64,000 bases of DNA from Actinomycetota bacterium. Its GTDB lineage: Bacteria; Actinomycetota; Acidimicrobiia; Acidimicrobiales; Microtrichaceae. The notes under the pieces were generated by a model that was given only the letters and a program-made list of their open reading frames with translations, was not told the DNA's origin and ran no database searches. The stretch spans positions 1 through 64,000 of the forward strand of contig JADJBW010000019.1 in the NCBI GenBank assembly GCA_016703525.1. Reading direction: 5' to 3'. A program made the position numbers and the translations under genes. Positions within the stretch are counted from its first letter, which is position 1. Each line of letters opens with the position of its first letter. Below, piece by piece: positions 52,281 to 61,501 of the stretch.

Positions 52281-53039
52281 ATGCACGCGCCGTGGCCGGC
52301 TCCGGGGACCCCGATCGACTATTCGCACCTGTCGGTGAACCCGACATCGCTCGAGTGCCCCCCGCCGGCCGTCGCTGCGACCGCTGAGGCCCCGCCGATC
52401 GCCCGCACCGTCGCGACGCCCGGACCGGGTATCGAACGCGAGCCTCGTGCGAGCGAACCGATGATGGCCGTCGGCCAGGGGTTCATGCTCGTGAACGCAT
52501 ACCGGGCCACCGGCTGGCCCGGCACGGCCGACGAGGTGTGGCTGCGACCCACCGTGGTGGGCCGACTCGTCGCCGCCCGCGCTGCGCTCCCCAGCGGGTT
52601 CGGCCTGGCGATCTACGACGGCTGGCGATCACCCGAGACGGTCCGGGCGCTGTACGCCCACTACTACGGCAACGGCTCGACCTTGGAACCCGGCTTCCTC
52701 GCCGATCCCGATCGGCCCGGACCGCCACCGCCGCACCTCACCGGCGCGGCGGTCGACCTCACCCTCACGTGGTCCGGCCACGCCCTCTCGCTCGGCACGC
52801 CGTTCGACGAGTTCAACGACCGGGCGCACCTGGCGTCGCTCGAGGCGGCCGACGAGGGCCCCGACCGCGTCGCCCGCGACCTGCGCCGAGTGCTCCACGC
52901 CGCGATGACCGGTGCCGGGTTCGCCCCGTTCGACGCCGAGTGGTGGCACTTCTCGTGGGGAGACGACGACTGGGCCCGGTGGTGGGGCCTCGATCGAGCG
53001 TTCTTCGGCGTCACCGAACCGCCGCAGGCTCACCGGTAG
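52281..53039 (+). CDS. D-Ala-D-Ala dipeptidase (VanX/M15D-like)
   Basis: The 252-residue zinc peptidase has LAIYDGWRSPETVRAL, the zinc-binding HLTGAAVDLTL and the catalytic AEWWHFSW, giving the His, Asp, His ligands and the general-base Glu of M15D enzymes. Such enzymes hydrolyse D-Ala-D-Ala, either in wall recycling or, with VanH/VanA, in vancomycin resistance; neither partner is here, so recycling is more likely. No signal peptide is visible, which fits a cytoplasmic enzyme. A Pro/Ala-rich N-terminus precedes the domain. Confidence 0.88.
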   Translation: MHAPWPAPGTPIDYSHLSVNPTSLECPPPAVAATAEAPPIARTVATPGPGIEREPRASEPMMAVGQGFMLVNAYRATGWPGTADEVWLRPTVVGRLVAARAALPSGFGLAIYDGWRSPETVRALYAHYYGNGSTLEPGFLADPDRPGPPPPHLTGAAVDLTLTWSGHALSLGTPFDEFNDRAHLASLEAADEGPDRVARDLRRVLHAAMTGAGFAPFDAEWWHFSWGDDDWARWWGLDRAFFGVTEPPQAHR

Positions 53040-53049
53040 CCTGGCGCCC

Positions 53050-54502
53050 GTGTCGTCACCGAACGCCCTCGCGGATGCCGTCGCCGCCTTCGTCTCCGAG
53101 GTCACGATCGCGTATCGAGAGGTGCGCGGCCACGTCGACGCCGACGAGGCGTCCGCGACGATCGCCGCCGAAGCGTTCGACCTGGCCGCCGCGTTCGTGG
53201 ACGTCGACGGCCGCCACACCGACAACGAGCTGCGCGACCTCGCCGCGGCGTTCACCGCCCGGCGCCCGCGCCAGGTTGCCGAGGTTGCCGACGGCCCGCT
53301 GACGGACTGGTCGATCGACGAACTGCGGGCCGCGCTCCCGGTCGGCGGATGCGCCGGATGGCTGCTTGCGCCATCCGACGTGTTCACCACGTTGCTCGAC
53401 GACGATCGTCACCGCGGCGGAGCGTGGGTGTATTGCCAGCGGGCACTCGACATCGCGCACGCGTTCGCGAGCAGCGATCGCACGCCGCTCGATGTGGAGC
53501 TCGCGGCGATCAGCCGGTTCCGCGGCATGCTCGTCGACCACCTTCGGGCGTCGTCGCAGCACCCCATTCCCGCGGATGTCACCAAGCTCCCCGAGAGCGC
53601 CGACCCGACACCCCACGCCGGGCGCGTCGCACCCGCCGACGACGCGCCGCCCCCGCGTCCGCTCGAAGACCTGCTGGCCGAGATGGATGCGCTCGTCGGC
53701 CTCGCCGAGGTCAAGGCCGAGGTGCGCCTCGTCGCCGACCTGCTGGAGGTTCGCCGGCTCCGCACCGAGCGCGACCTCCCCACGATGCCCACGTCGCTGC
53801 ACCTCGTGTTCGTCGGCAACCCCGGAACCGGCAAGACCACCGTGGCGCGGCTGCTCGCCGAGATCTACCGCTCCGCCGGAGCGCTCGAACGTGGGCACCT
53901 CGTGGAGACCGACCGTTCGGGGCTCGTGGCCGGATACGTGGGCCAGACCGCACCGCTCGTGACCCAACGCTTCGACGAGGCCGACGGCGGAATGCTCTTC
54001 ATCGACGAGGCCTACACCCTCGCCCGGGGCGGCGCGAACGACTTCGGCCGCGAGGCGATCGACACGATCGTCAAGCTGATCGAAGACCGGCGCGACCGCG
54101 TGGTCGTCGTGGCCGCCGGGTACCCCGACGAGATGGCCGACTTCGTCGACGCCAACCCCGGCCTTCGATCTCGGTTCCCACGCACGATCGTGTTCCCCGA
54201 CTACTCCACCGACGAGTTGCTGTCGATCTGGGACGGCATCTGTGCCAAGCAGCGCTACGAGCCCACCGAGGCCGCCCGCGTCCGCGTGAGCGACCTCATC
54301 GACCACGCCGCGACAAGGGGTTTGGCAACGGGCGCTTCGTCCGCAACCTCTTCGAGGCCGCCGTCGTCGCCAGGCGAGCCGCATCGTGAAGCTCGACGCA
54401 CCCAGCGACCGCGATCTCGTCACCTTCGAGGTCAGCGACGTCGATCCCGCCGTGCCGGCCCCGCCGACCGGGGCCGATCCCGCGCCCGAATCCGCCGCAT
54501 GA
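53050..54502 (+). pseudogene. CbbX/EccA-like AAA+ ATPase with TerB-like N-terminus, two indels
   Basis: After correction the protein has 486 residues. Residues about 1-190 are helical and resemble TerB (FVDVDGRHTDNELRDLAAAF). Residues about 215-460 are the AAA+ domain of the CbbX/SpoVK/EccA group: VFVGNPGTGKTTVARLL, SGLVAGYVGQTA, GGMLFIDEAYTLARGG, VVVVAAGYPDEMADFVDANP and RSRFPRTIVFPDYS. The literal frame fails at 54307-54313, where HAA should continue as DKGFGNGRFVRNLFEAAVVA. It fails again at 54371-54376, where RIVKLDAPSDRDLVTFEVSD resumes. Each site fits loss of four bases from a short repeat (CGCG; CAGG). The true stop at 54500-54502 overlaps the next gene as ATGA. Confidence 0.83.
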
Positions 54503-55230
54503 CAGGCTCACCAACCGCGACCGTCTCCCCTCGAGTCACCGCAGCGGTGTCCGGTGCGATCGTCGGCGGCGCCATCGGCATCGGGCTGAGCGGCACCTGG
54601 GGGTTGCTCGGAGCGCCGATCGGCGGTGCGCTCGGGTTCGCCGCCGGCGCGTTGGTCGGGGCGGCCGACGGAGCCGCAGGTGGCGGCGACGGTCGCACAC
54701 GCGACCGGATCGATCCCTTCACCATCGACGAGCCGTGGCGCCGACAGGTTCAGCAGGCGCTGAGCGCGCGCCGCCGATTCCGCGAGGCGGCCGAGTCGGT
54801 CGCTGCCGGACCGACCCGCGACCGACTCGCATCGTTCGGCCTCCACGTCGATGACCTCGTGGACGACGTGTGGACCGCGGCCAAGGCGGGCCACGCCGCC
54901 GCCAAGGGGGCTCGCCGACTCGACATCGTGGCGCTGCGCCGCGACCTCGAACGGGCGACACAACGCCACGACGACATCGCCGCGATTGCGACGCAGATCG
55001 AGACCCGCGAACGACTCGACGCGTCGATCGATGCGGCGCAGTCCCGTCTGCGCGGGGTGGTCGCCAGACTCGGCGAGATCGTGAGCCGAGCCGTGGAGAT
55101 CTCGGTGGGGTCGCCCGGCGGCGACGCCGTGTCGGCGCTGGAGGCCGACGCTGCCGCCACCACCGACGAACTCACCGCGCTCCGCGACGCGCTGCGCGAG
55201 CTGCCGAACGACTCGACGGGACCGACGTGA
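54499..55230 (+). CDS. Glycine-zipper membrane protein with coiled-coil tail, unknown function
   Basis: The 243-residue protein has an N-terminal Gly-rich hydrophobic segment at about 14-60 (GAIVGGAIGIGLSGTWGLLG, then GGALGFAAGALVGAADGAAG), the pattern of glycine-zipper membrane anchors. The remaining two thirds is charged and helical (ARRLDIVALRRDLERATQRH ... DAAQSRLRGVVARLGEIVSR) and probably forms a coiled coil. It overlaps both the AAA+ gene and murJ by four bases, so the three are one transcriptional unit. I do not recognise the family. The AAA+ protein may act on it. Confidence 0.72.
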   Translation: MTGSPTATVSPRVTAAVSGAIVGGAIGIGLSGTWGLLGAPIGGALGFAAGALVGAADGAAGGGDGRTRDRIDPFTIDEPWRRQVQQALSARRRFREAAESVAAGPTRDRLASFGLHVDDLVDDVWTAAKAGHAAAKGARRLDIVALRRDLERATQRHDDIAAIATQIETRERLDASIDAAQSRLRGVVARLGEIVSRAVEISVGSPGGDAVSALEADAAATTDELTALRDALRELPNDSTGPT

Positions 55231-56864
55231 CCGAGCAGGCCCCCGCTGCGGCGTCGGCGCCGACCACCTCGATCGCGCGATCATCCGCCGTGGTCGCGGC
55301 CGGCACCGCGCTCAGCCGCATCACCGGGCTGATGCGCGTTGCGGCCCTCGCCTGGGCGATGGGAACGGGGCGACTCGCCGACTGGTACAACCTCGCGAAC
55401 CTCGGCCCCAATGTCATCTACGAGCTGGTGTTGGGTGGCGTGCTCTCGGCCGCACTCGTGCCGCTGCTAACCGAGTTCCGCAACAACGACGACCCCGAAT
55501 CCGAATCGATCGTCATGTCCACGACGGTCGTCGGCGCCGGCCTGCTCACGCTGCTCGCGCTCCTGGGAGCGCGAGGCGGTGAGGCGATCCTCACCGCCAT
55601 GACCGACCACGTGACCGCGGTCGATCGGGCACGCCTCGACACGCTGTTCTCGCTCATGGCGTTGCTGTTTCCGCAGATCTTCTTCTACGCCCTGAACACG
55701 ATGATGACCGCACGGTTGAACGCAGCGCGTGTCTTCGGTCCCGCCGCGTTCACCCCCGTTTTCACCAACGTGCTCACCACCGCCGCCGCCATTGCGGCGG
55801 GACTGGTGATCGGCGGCGACCGCCGCACGCTCGCCGCCGACCGATTCGACGCCACGGCGGTGCTCCTGCTGGGCCTGGGCACCACGCTCGGGGTCGCGGC
55901 GATGGCCATCCCGCTCGTGCGGCGCTCGGCCATGGCGTCGGGCACGCTGCGCTGGACCCTCAAGGTGCGCCACCCCGCGTTCACCAAGCTGCGCCGCATG
56001 TCGACGTGGACGCTGGGGTACGTGGTCGCCAACCAGATCGCCCTCGTCGTCATCATGGCGACGCTGAAGGGGCGCGCCGGCGGTGTCACGCAGTACACGC
56101 TGGCCTACGCGTTCTTCCAGCTCCCGCACGGCCTGATCGCCGTGTCGGTGATGACGACGATCCTGCCCGAACTCTCGACCGCAGCGAGTCGCGACGACAT
56201 GGACGGCTACCGATCCACCTTCCTGACCGGGCTCCGCATGCTGGCGGTGATCCTCACCCCGGCGGCGTTCGGCTATGTGGTGCTCGCCCACCCCGTGGTG
56301 TCGATCCTGCTCGAACGCGGCCAGTTCGGCGCTGCCGACGCGAGCCGAACCGGGACCACGCTGCTGTGGTTTGCGCTCGGTCTGCCCGGCTTCTCGCTGT
56401 ACCTCTTTGCGCAGCGGGCGTTCTTCGCCCGCCACGACACCAAGACCCCCTTCATCTTCGGCCTGGTCCAGAACGGTTCGAACATCGCGCTCGCGGTGAT
56501 ACTCGGCGCCGTCTTCGGGTTCAGCGCACCGGTGCTCGCGGCCGCGTACGCCGTTTCCTACACCGTGGCCGCTGTGCTCATCATGCGCCGCCTCGGCATC
56601 GCGATCGACGGGTTCGGTGCGCAGGCGCGATCCGCCTGGCAGATGCTGACGCGCGTGGGCGTCGCCGCGCTGGCCATGGCCCTCGTGGTGTTCGGGGCCA
56701 CCCGCATCGTCGGCAGCGATCACGGCCTCGGCGCGGTCGCCCGTGTGGCGGTCGGGCTGATCGTGGGTGTCGGCGTGTACGCCGCGCTCTGCACGCGCCT
56801 TCACGTCGAGGAATTCCGGCGCGTGAGCCGGCGCCTGACGGCGCGTATTTCGCGTCGGCCGTGA
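55227..56864 (+). CDS. murJ: Lipid II flippase MurJ
   Basis: The 545-residue polytopic protein (about 14 helices) has the MurJ/MVF pattern: SRITGLMRVAALAWAMGTG near the N-terminus, YNLANLGPNVIYELVLGGVL, LFPQIFFYALNTMMTARLNA, TLAYAFFQLPHGLIAVSVMT and ERGQFGAADASRTGTTLLWF. MurJ moves undecaprenyl-linked lipid II across the membrane for wall synthesis. There is no C-terminal pseudokinase like that of mycobacterial MviN. The GTG start overlaps the upstream stop as GTGA. Confidence 0.9.
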   Translation: MTEQAPAAASAPTTSIARSSAVVAAGTALSRITGLMRVAALAWAMGTGRLADWYNLANLGPNVIYELVLGGVLSAALVPLLTEFRNNDDPESESIVMSTTVVGAGLLTLLALLGARGGEAILTAMTDHVTAVDRARLDTLFSLMALLFPQIFFYALNTMMTARLNAARVFGPAAFTPVFTNVLTTAAAIAAGLVIGGDRRTLAADRFDATAVLLLGLGTTLGVAAMAIPLVRRSAMASGTLRWTLKVRHPAFTKLRRMSTWTLGYVVANQIALVVIMATLKGRAGGVTQYTLAYAFFQLPHGLIAVSVMTTILPELSTAASRDDMDGYRSTFLTGLRMLAVILTPAAFGYVVLAHPVVSILLERGQFGAADASRTGTTLLWFALGLPGFSLYLFAQRAFFARHDTKTPFIFGLVQNGSNIALAVILGAVFGFSAPVLAAAYAVSYTVAAVLIMRRLGIAIDGFGAQARSAWQMLTRVGVAALAMALVVFGATRIVGSDHGLGAVARVAVGLIVGVGVYAALCTRLHVEEFRRVSRRLTARISRRP

Positions 56865-56878
56865 CGTAGGCTCGACGC

Positions 56879-57703
56879 ATGTTGACGACCCTGAAGAAGG
56901 CCTGGAAGTACCTCGGCGCCAAGCTGTCGAGCATGTTCAACGAGCGTGCAGACCCCAAGATCCAGCTCGAACAGGCGATCCTTGAGGCGCAGGAACAGCA
57001 CCGCCGCCTCAAGGAACAGGCGGCGAACGTGATCGCCAACCAGAAGCAGACCGAGATGCAGCTCGACAAGAAGCTCGCGGAGCTCGAGAAGGTCTCTGCG
57101 AACGCCCGCCAGGCCGTGCTGATGGCCGACGAGGCGAACGCCACCGGCAACGCAGCGAAGACCACCGAGTACACGCAGGCGGCCGAGGCCTTCGCCAACC
57201 GCCTAATCGCCCTGGAGCGCGAGGTCGAGGGCCTCAAGACGCTCGCGCTGTCGTCCGCTCAGGCGTCCGACCAGGCCAAGGCGGCCGTCCAGCAGAACAG
57301 CGCGGCGCTGCAGGCGAAGCTCGCCGAGAAACAAAAGCTCCTCTCGCAGCTCGATCAGGCGAAGATGCAGGAAGAGATGACCAAGGCGCTCGGTTCGCTG
57401 TCGGAGACCGTCGGCCAGGAAGTCCCGACCTTCGACGAGATCCGCTCCAAGATCGAGTCGCGCCACGCCAAGGCGATCGCGGGGGCCGAGCTCGAAGGCT
57501 CGACGGTCGAATCGAAGATGCTCGAGGTGGAGCAGGCGTCGGCCAATGTCGAGGCCCGCGCCCGGCTCGAGCAGATCCGCTCCCAACTCGGGCTCGGGGC
57601 GACCCCAGCAGCGGCACCGGCCGCGACAACCGCACCCGCGGATGCGACGCCCGCCGTGCAGCCCGCAGCCGACGACGCGGGCACGCCACAGCCGGGCGTC
57701 TGA
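56879..57703 (+). CDS. pspA: PspA/IM30 family membrane-stress protein
   Basis: The 274-residue protein is almost all alpha-helix: MLTTLKKAWKYLGAKLSSMF is the amphipathic first helix, followed by DPKIQLEQAILEAQEQHRRL and long heptad-patterned helices to about residue 235, then an Ala/Thr/Pro-rich tail. PspA/Vipp1 proteins assemble on damaged membranes as ESCRT-III-like rods. It starts 14 bases after murJ, so it is likely cotranscribed and linked to envelope stress. It converges on proB. Confidence 0.9.
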   Translation: MLTTLKKAWKYLGAKLSSMFNERADPKIQLEQAILEAQEQHRRLKEQAANVIANQKQTEMQLDKKLAELEKVSANARQAVLMADEANATGNAAKTTEYTQAAEAFANRLIALEREVEGLKTLALSSAQASDQAKAAVQQNSAALQAKLAEKQKLLSQLDQAKMQEEMTKALGSLSETVGQEVPTFDEIRSKIESRHAKAIAGAELEGSTVESKMLEVEQASANVEARARLEQIRSQLGLGATPAAAPAATTAPADATPAVQPAADDAGTPQPGV

Positions 57704-57727
57704 TCACCCGGATCACGTCCGGGCAAC

Positions 57728-58798
57728 TCAGCCCAGGGACGAGAGCACTACCAAGTCGTCGCGGTGCACCACCACGCCGCGTTCGGTCCCCGAACGGAGA
57801 TCGGACGCGGCGCATCGCGCCAGGCCTTTGGCCACGACCTCGCCGCGGAGGTCGTGGATCTCGATGGCGTCGCCGGCGTCGAAGGTCCCATCGACCGACC
57901 GGACTCCCGCCGCGAGCAGCGACGAGTCGCGTTCCAGCGCCGTCCGCGCTCCGTCATCCACAACGACCCGTCCACACGGCGCCACGGCGAACGCGATCCA
58001 CACCTTCCGCGCCGGGAGCCGCCGGTCGCGCGGCCACACGATCGTGCCGACGCCGGGCGTGGACGCCAACGCGTCGCGAACCACGTCGCTTCGGTGCGAC
58101 GAGGCGATCACCGTGCGCACGCCCGACCATGCAGCGATCTTCGCTGCGGCGAGCTTGGTGGCCATACCGCCGCTGCCCCGATTCGAACCCGAACCACCCG
58201 CGAGCGCCTCGAGTTCGGCGTCGACCACCTGCACGTCCTCGATGAGCGACGCCTCGGCGTCGAGCCGCGGATCGGCGGTGAGCAGCCCCGGAGCATCGGT
58301 GAGCAGCACCAGCGCGTCGGCCCCCACGAGTTGCGCCACGAGCGCCGCGATGCGGTCGTTGTCGCCAAAGCGGATCTCGTCGTCGGCCACGGCATCGTTC
58401 TCGTTCACGATGGGGATCACGTCGAGTTCGAAAAGTCGCTCGAGCGTGGACCGGGCGTGCAGATACTGCGCCCGAACCACGAAGTCGAGCGGCGCCAACA
58501 GCACCTGCCCCGCGACCACGCCGTGCCGGGCGAACGACTCGTTGTAGGTCGCCATGAGCAACGCCTGCCCCACCGCGGACACCGCCTGCAGCGTGCGAGC
58601 GTCGCGAGGGCGGCGGGTCGCCGTCAGGCCGAGCGCGGGCAGGCCGGCCGCGATCGCGGCCGACGTCACCAGGACGACGCGATGGCCATCCGCGCGCGCC
58701 GCCGCGAGTTCGTCGCACACCTTGTCGATCGCCGCCCGGTCGATGCTCCCGTGATCGTCGGTGATCGACGAGGTGCCGACCTTGACGACCGCGATCAC
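57728..58798 (-). CDS. proB: Glutamate 5-kinase ProB
   Basis: The 356-residue enzyme phosphorylates glutamate in proline synthesis. It has VVKVGTSSITDDHGSID, VVLVTSAAIAAGLPALGL, QVLLAPLDFVVRAQYLHARS, IPIVNENDAVADDEIRFGDN and the GSGGMATKLAAAKIA loop, plus a C-terminal PUA domain (about 270-350). The GTG overlaps the obgE stop as GTGA. proA, which often follows, is not here: the next gene downstream is the convergent pspA. Confidence 0.95.
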   Translation of the reverse strand: MIAVVKVGTSSITDDHGSIDRAAIDKVCDELAAARADGHRVVLVTSAAIAAGLPALGLTATRRPRDARTLQAVSAVGQALLMATYNESFARHGVVAGQVLLAPLDFVVRAQYLHARSTLERLFELDVIPIVNENDAVADDEIRFGDNDRIAALVAQLVGADALVLLTDAPGLLTADPRLDAEASLIEDVQVVDAELEALAGGSGSNRGSGGMATKLAAAKIAAWSGVRTVIASSHRSDVVRDALASTPGVGTIVWPRDRRLPARKVWIAFAVAPCGRVVVDDGARTALERDSSLLAAGVRSVDGTFDAGDAIEIHDLRGEVVAKGLARCAASDLRSGTERGVVVHRDDLVVLSSLG

Positions 58799-60072
58799 CG
58801 CCGACCTTCATCGGCGAGGGTGATCTGATCCTCGTTCTCGTACTCGAACGACATCGCCGAGATGTGCACGATGTCGCCGTTGCGCGCGCCCGAGCGCGCC
58901 AGCGCTCGATCGACGCCGAGGGCCGTCAGCCGTTCGCGCACGTAGTCGAGTGCATCGGCGTTGGTGAGGTCGTTGACCGCGACCGCCCGCGCTGCGTCGC
59001 GGCCCAGCACCTCGAACGAGCCGTCGTCGTTGCGTTCGATCCGAATGCCCTCGGGCGCCGGCCGGTGGACCACGTACGCGTCGGGGACCGGCTGCGCCTC
59101 GCGTGCACGCTCCACAGCCGAGCGGAGTCGCCCGCCGAGCGCGGGGATGCCGGCTCCGGTCACCGCCGAGACCTCCCCGCCGGTCCACGACCGCGGAGCG
59201 TCGGCAGGCACGAGGTCGGCGCGGGTTCCCACGATCACGCGCTCGCGGTCGAGGAGTTCCGGTCGGTAGCCGCCCAATTCGTCGAGGAGGACCTCGACCT
59301 GACGATCCGGGTCGTGCTCGGTAAGCGGCGAGAGGTCGATCGCGAGCAACAGCACCCGCGCCCGCTCGATGTGGCGGAGGAACTGGTGGCCGAGCCCGCG
59401 GCCTTCCGCCGCGCCTTCCACGAGCCCGGGGATGTCGGCGAGCACCATCTCGAAGCCGTCGTCGAGGCGCACCACGCCGAGGTTCGGCTCGAGGGTCGTG
59501 AACGGATAGTCGGCGATCTTGGGACGAGCGGCGGACATCCGCGAGATCAGGGTCGACTTCCCGACGTTCGGGAATCCGACGATCGCGACGTCGGCCATGA
59601 GCTTGAGTTCCATCCAGACCCAGCGCTCCTCGCCCACCTCGCCCTGCTCGGCGAAGCCGGGCGCTCGTCGCCGAGCCGACTGGAAGCGGGTGTTCCCCTT
59701 GCCACCCAACCCCCCGTGCGCGGCGAGCCAGCGATCACCGTGATCGACCAGGTCGGCCAGCACCGTTCCGTCGCGGTCCTTGATGACGGTGCCCTCGGGC
59801 ACGGTGATCAAGAGGTCGGCACCCGTTGCGCCGTGCTTGCGGTTGCCCGAGCCGTGATTGCCGTTCGGAGCGGTTCGGTGCGGGTGATCGCGATAGGCCA
59901 ATAGCGAGGCGACGTTGCGGTCCGCCACCAGCCACACCGAGCCCCCGGAGCCGCCGTCGCCGCCGTCGGGTCCGCCGCGAGGCGTGTGCGCTTCACGACG
60001 GAACGACACGCACCCCGCTCCGCCATTGCCACCCCGAGCGCACAGGGCCGCCTCATCTACGAAATTCGACAC
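58795..60072 (-). CDS. obgE: GTPase Obg
   Basis: The 425-residue protein has the glycine-rich Obg domain (RGGNGGAGCVSFRREAHTPR ... GGPDGGDGGSGGSVWLVAD), a G domain (VGFPNVGKSTL, switch DYPFTTLEPNLGVV, DIPGLVEGAAEG, and GTRADLV where NKxD is usual) and a C-terminal OCT domain (about 345-425). Obg helps 50S assembly and links to (p)ppGpp. The start is GTG. It is the first gene of obgE-proB and diverges from the second TadE-like cluster. Confidence 0.95.
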   Translation of the reverse strand: MSNFVDEAALCARGGNGGAGCVSFRREAHTPRGGPDGGDGGSGGSVWLVADRNVASLLAYRDHPHRTAPNGNHGSGNRKHGATGADLLITVPEGTVIKDRDGTVLADLVDHGDRWLAAHGGLGGKGNTRFQSARRRAPGFAEQGEVGEERWVWMELKLMADVAIVGFPNVGKSTLISRMSAARPKIADYPFTTLEPNLGVVRLDDGFEMVLADIPGLVEGAAEGRGLGHQFLRHIERARVLLLAIDLSPLTEHDPDRQVEVLLDELGGYRPELLDRERVIVGTRADLVPADAPRSWTGGEVSAVTGAGIPALGGRLRSAVERAREAQPVPDAYVVHRPAPEGIRIERNDDGSFEVLGRDAARAVAVNDLTNADALDYVRERLTALGVDRALARSGARNGDIVHISAMSFEYENEDQITLADEGRR

Positions 60073-60157
60073 CGCGGCAGTCTACGAGGCATCACGAACG
60101 GCCACGATATGGGGACCATCGGGCCGAACGAGCCATCCTCGCTGGGAGATCTGCTCC

Positions 60158-60180
60158 CCGACGGGGCGGAAACCCGTCGG
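60158..60180 (+). promoter_or_regulatory. Leader hairpin before the second TadE-like cluster
   Basis: An eight-base perfect stem (CCGACGGG with CCCGTCGG) with loop GCGGAAA ends 13 bases before the ATG at 60194. It would sit in the leader of the TadE-like operon and could affect ribosome access or terminate early. The conserved bases of known c-di-GMP riboswitches are not all present, so no class is assigned. Confidence 0.35.
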
Positions 60181-60193
60181 TACACATAACGGT

Positions 60194-60793
60194 ATGTGGT
60201 TGAGGCGGCGCTATTCGTGGCGATCTGAGCGCGGCGCGACAATTGTCGAGGCCGCGCTTGCGACGCCGCTGCTCTTCCTCCTGATCACGGCGGTGTTCGA
60301 ATTCGGGCTCACCATGCGCACCGAGCTCACCGTGGACGCAGCGACCCGCGAGGCCGCCCGCACGCTGACGACGCTCGGCTCCGCGCCCGACTCCGACTAC
60401 CGGGCGCTGCGCAAGATCGCCGGTCGACTCGAGGCGGTCACCAACCTGACCGTCACGCGCATCGTGGTGTTCAACGCATCCACCGCCGGCGACGACTTCG
60501 ACGCCCCGCTGCTGGCGAGCTGCCTCGGCGGCTCCGTGGCCGGCGTCTGCAACTCCTACTCGCCCGGAGCGCTCACCGCACAACCCTCGCAGTTCCAATG
60601 CGCGGGCGGCGCGCTCGATGCCTCGTGGTGCCCAGCGGGACGCAAGAACGCGCAAACCGATCCGCCCGACCTCGTCGGCGTCTACATCGTGGCCACCCAG
60701 GAGTCCGCGACGTCGATGTTCGGCAGCAACCACGTCGTCTCGTCGCAGATGGTCATGCGCATCGAACCGACGGAGCACGACAGTGCGCCGTAG
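60194..60793 (+). CDS. TadE-like protein (second cluster, first gene)
   Basis: The 199-residue protein has the TadE signature at its N-terminus: RSERGATIVEAALATPLLFL, then LITAVFEFGLTMRTELTVDA, in which the helix and the E of VEAA match the family. The extracytoplasmic part has four cysteines (SCLGGSVAGVC; CAGGALDASWC) likely to form two disulfides. The ATG at 60194 follows a leader hairpin. It overlaps the next gene if that gene starts at the GTG at 60783. Confidence 0.8.
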   Translation: MWLRRRYSWRSERGATIVEAALATPLLFLLITAVFEFGLTMRTELTVDAATREAARTLTTLGSAPDSDYRALRKIAGRLEAVTNLTVTRIVVFNASTAGDDFDAPLLASCLGGSVAGVCNSYSPGALTAQPSQFQCAGGALDASWCPAGRKNAQTDPPDLVGVYIVATQESATSMFGSNHVVSSQMVMRIEPTEHDSAP

Positions 60794-60808
60794 CCCGACG
60801 CTGCCTGC

Positions 60809-60866
60809 GCGCAGCGCGCCGGCGCGGACCGCTCCGGGCGCAGCGCGCCGGCGCGCAGCGCGCCGG
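60809..60866. repeat. Three copies of a GC-rich 14-mer at the start of a TadE-like gene
   Basis: The unit GCGCAGCGCGCCGG occurs at 60809-60822, 60838-60851 and 60853-60866. In the likely frame it codes for an Arg/Ala-rich N-terminal tail. The repetition makes this stretch prone to slippage or assembly error, and a frame change occurs within it. Confidence 0.8.
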
Positions 60867-60889
60867 GCCGCAACGGTCGCCGCCGCTCG

Positions 60890-61501
60890 TTGGCGCTGTC
60901 GCGCCCGCGTCGCAGCGAACGCGGCGCCGCGCTGACCGAACTGGTGATGGTGCTCCCGCTGCTCTTCGTGTTGGTGCTCGGCCTGGTGGAGTCCGGCCTG
61001 AACTGGCGAACGTCATCGGAACTGGCGACGGCGGTTCGTTCCGGGCTGCGTACAGCGTCCGCGCTCGGTTCGTCGCCGGCCGCCGATCAGGCGCTCGTCC
61101 TCGGGGTCGCCTCGGCGCTCGACGGCGGCTCGACGATCGAGAAGATCGTCGTGTACGACGCGTCGACGAGCGCGTCGGTTCCGCCGGCCTGCCTCACCGC
61201 CGGCGCGCTCGCTGCAGGCGGGAGCGCTCCTGGAGCCTGCAACGTGTACGGCCCGGCGCAGATTCAGCAGGTCGTCGCCAACCCGGTGAGCTCGGCGGCG
61301 CTGTTCGGCCAGCCCTCGTGCAGCGGAATGCTCGACAAGTTCTGGTGCCCGGCGGACCGCGAGACCGTGCAGACCGTCAGCGGCGGTCTCGGCCAGATCG
61401 GCCTCTACGTGAAGCTGAATGTCGAGGCCGGGCCGCACTTCGTCCTCAGGCTCACCACCATCACCGACGACGCACAGATGGCCCTGGAGCCGAAGCAATG
61501 A
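60890..61501 (+). CDS. TadE-like protein (second cluster, second gene)
   Basis: The intact frame encodes RSERGAALTELVMVLPLLFV, a TadE-type helix, and an extracytoplasmic domain parallel to that of the preceding gene, including paired cysteines (ACLTAGALAAGGSAPGAC; CSGMLDKFWC). The only start in this frame is a TTG at 60890 without a ribosome site. A GTG at 60783 has GGAG upstream and overlaps the preceding stop, but it is in another frame. A one- or four-base loss in the GC-rich repeats at 60809-60866 would join them, and I think this is the real start. The paired genes look like a tandem duplication. Confidence 0.75.
   Translation: MALSRPRRSERGAALTELVMVLPLLFVLVLGLVESGLNWRTSSELATAVRSGLRTASALGSSPAADQALVLGVASALDGGSTIEKIVVYDASTSASVPPACLTAGALAAGGSAPGACNVYGPAQIQQVVANPVSSAALFGQPSCSGMLDKFWCPADRETVQTVSGGLGQIGLYVKLNVEAGPHFVLRLTTITDDAQMALEPKQ

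Noticed and set aside
52281..53039. Vancomycin-resistance gene
   Set aside because: The VanX-like dipeptidase has no vanH, vanA or vanRS neighbours; wall recycling is the simpler reading.
60158..60193. c-di-GMP (GEMM-I) riboswitch upstream of the second TadE-like cluster
   Set aside because: There is a hairpin with GGAAA in the loop, but the conserved GGGACGCAAAG-type core is missing.
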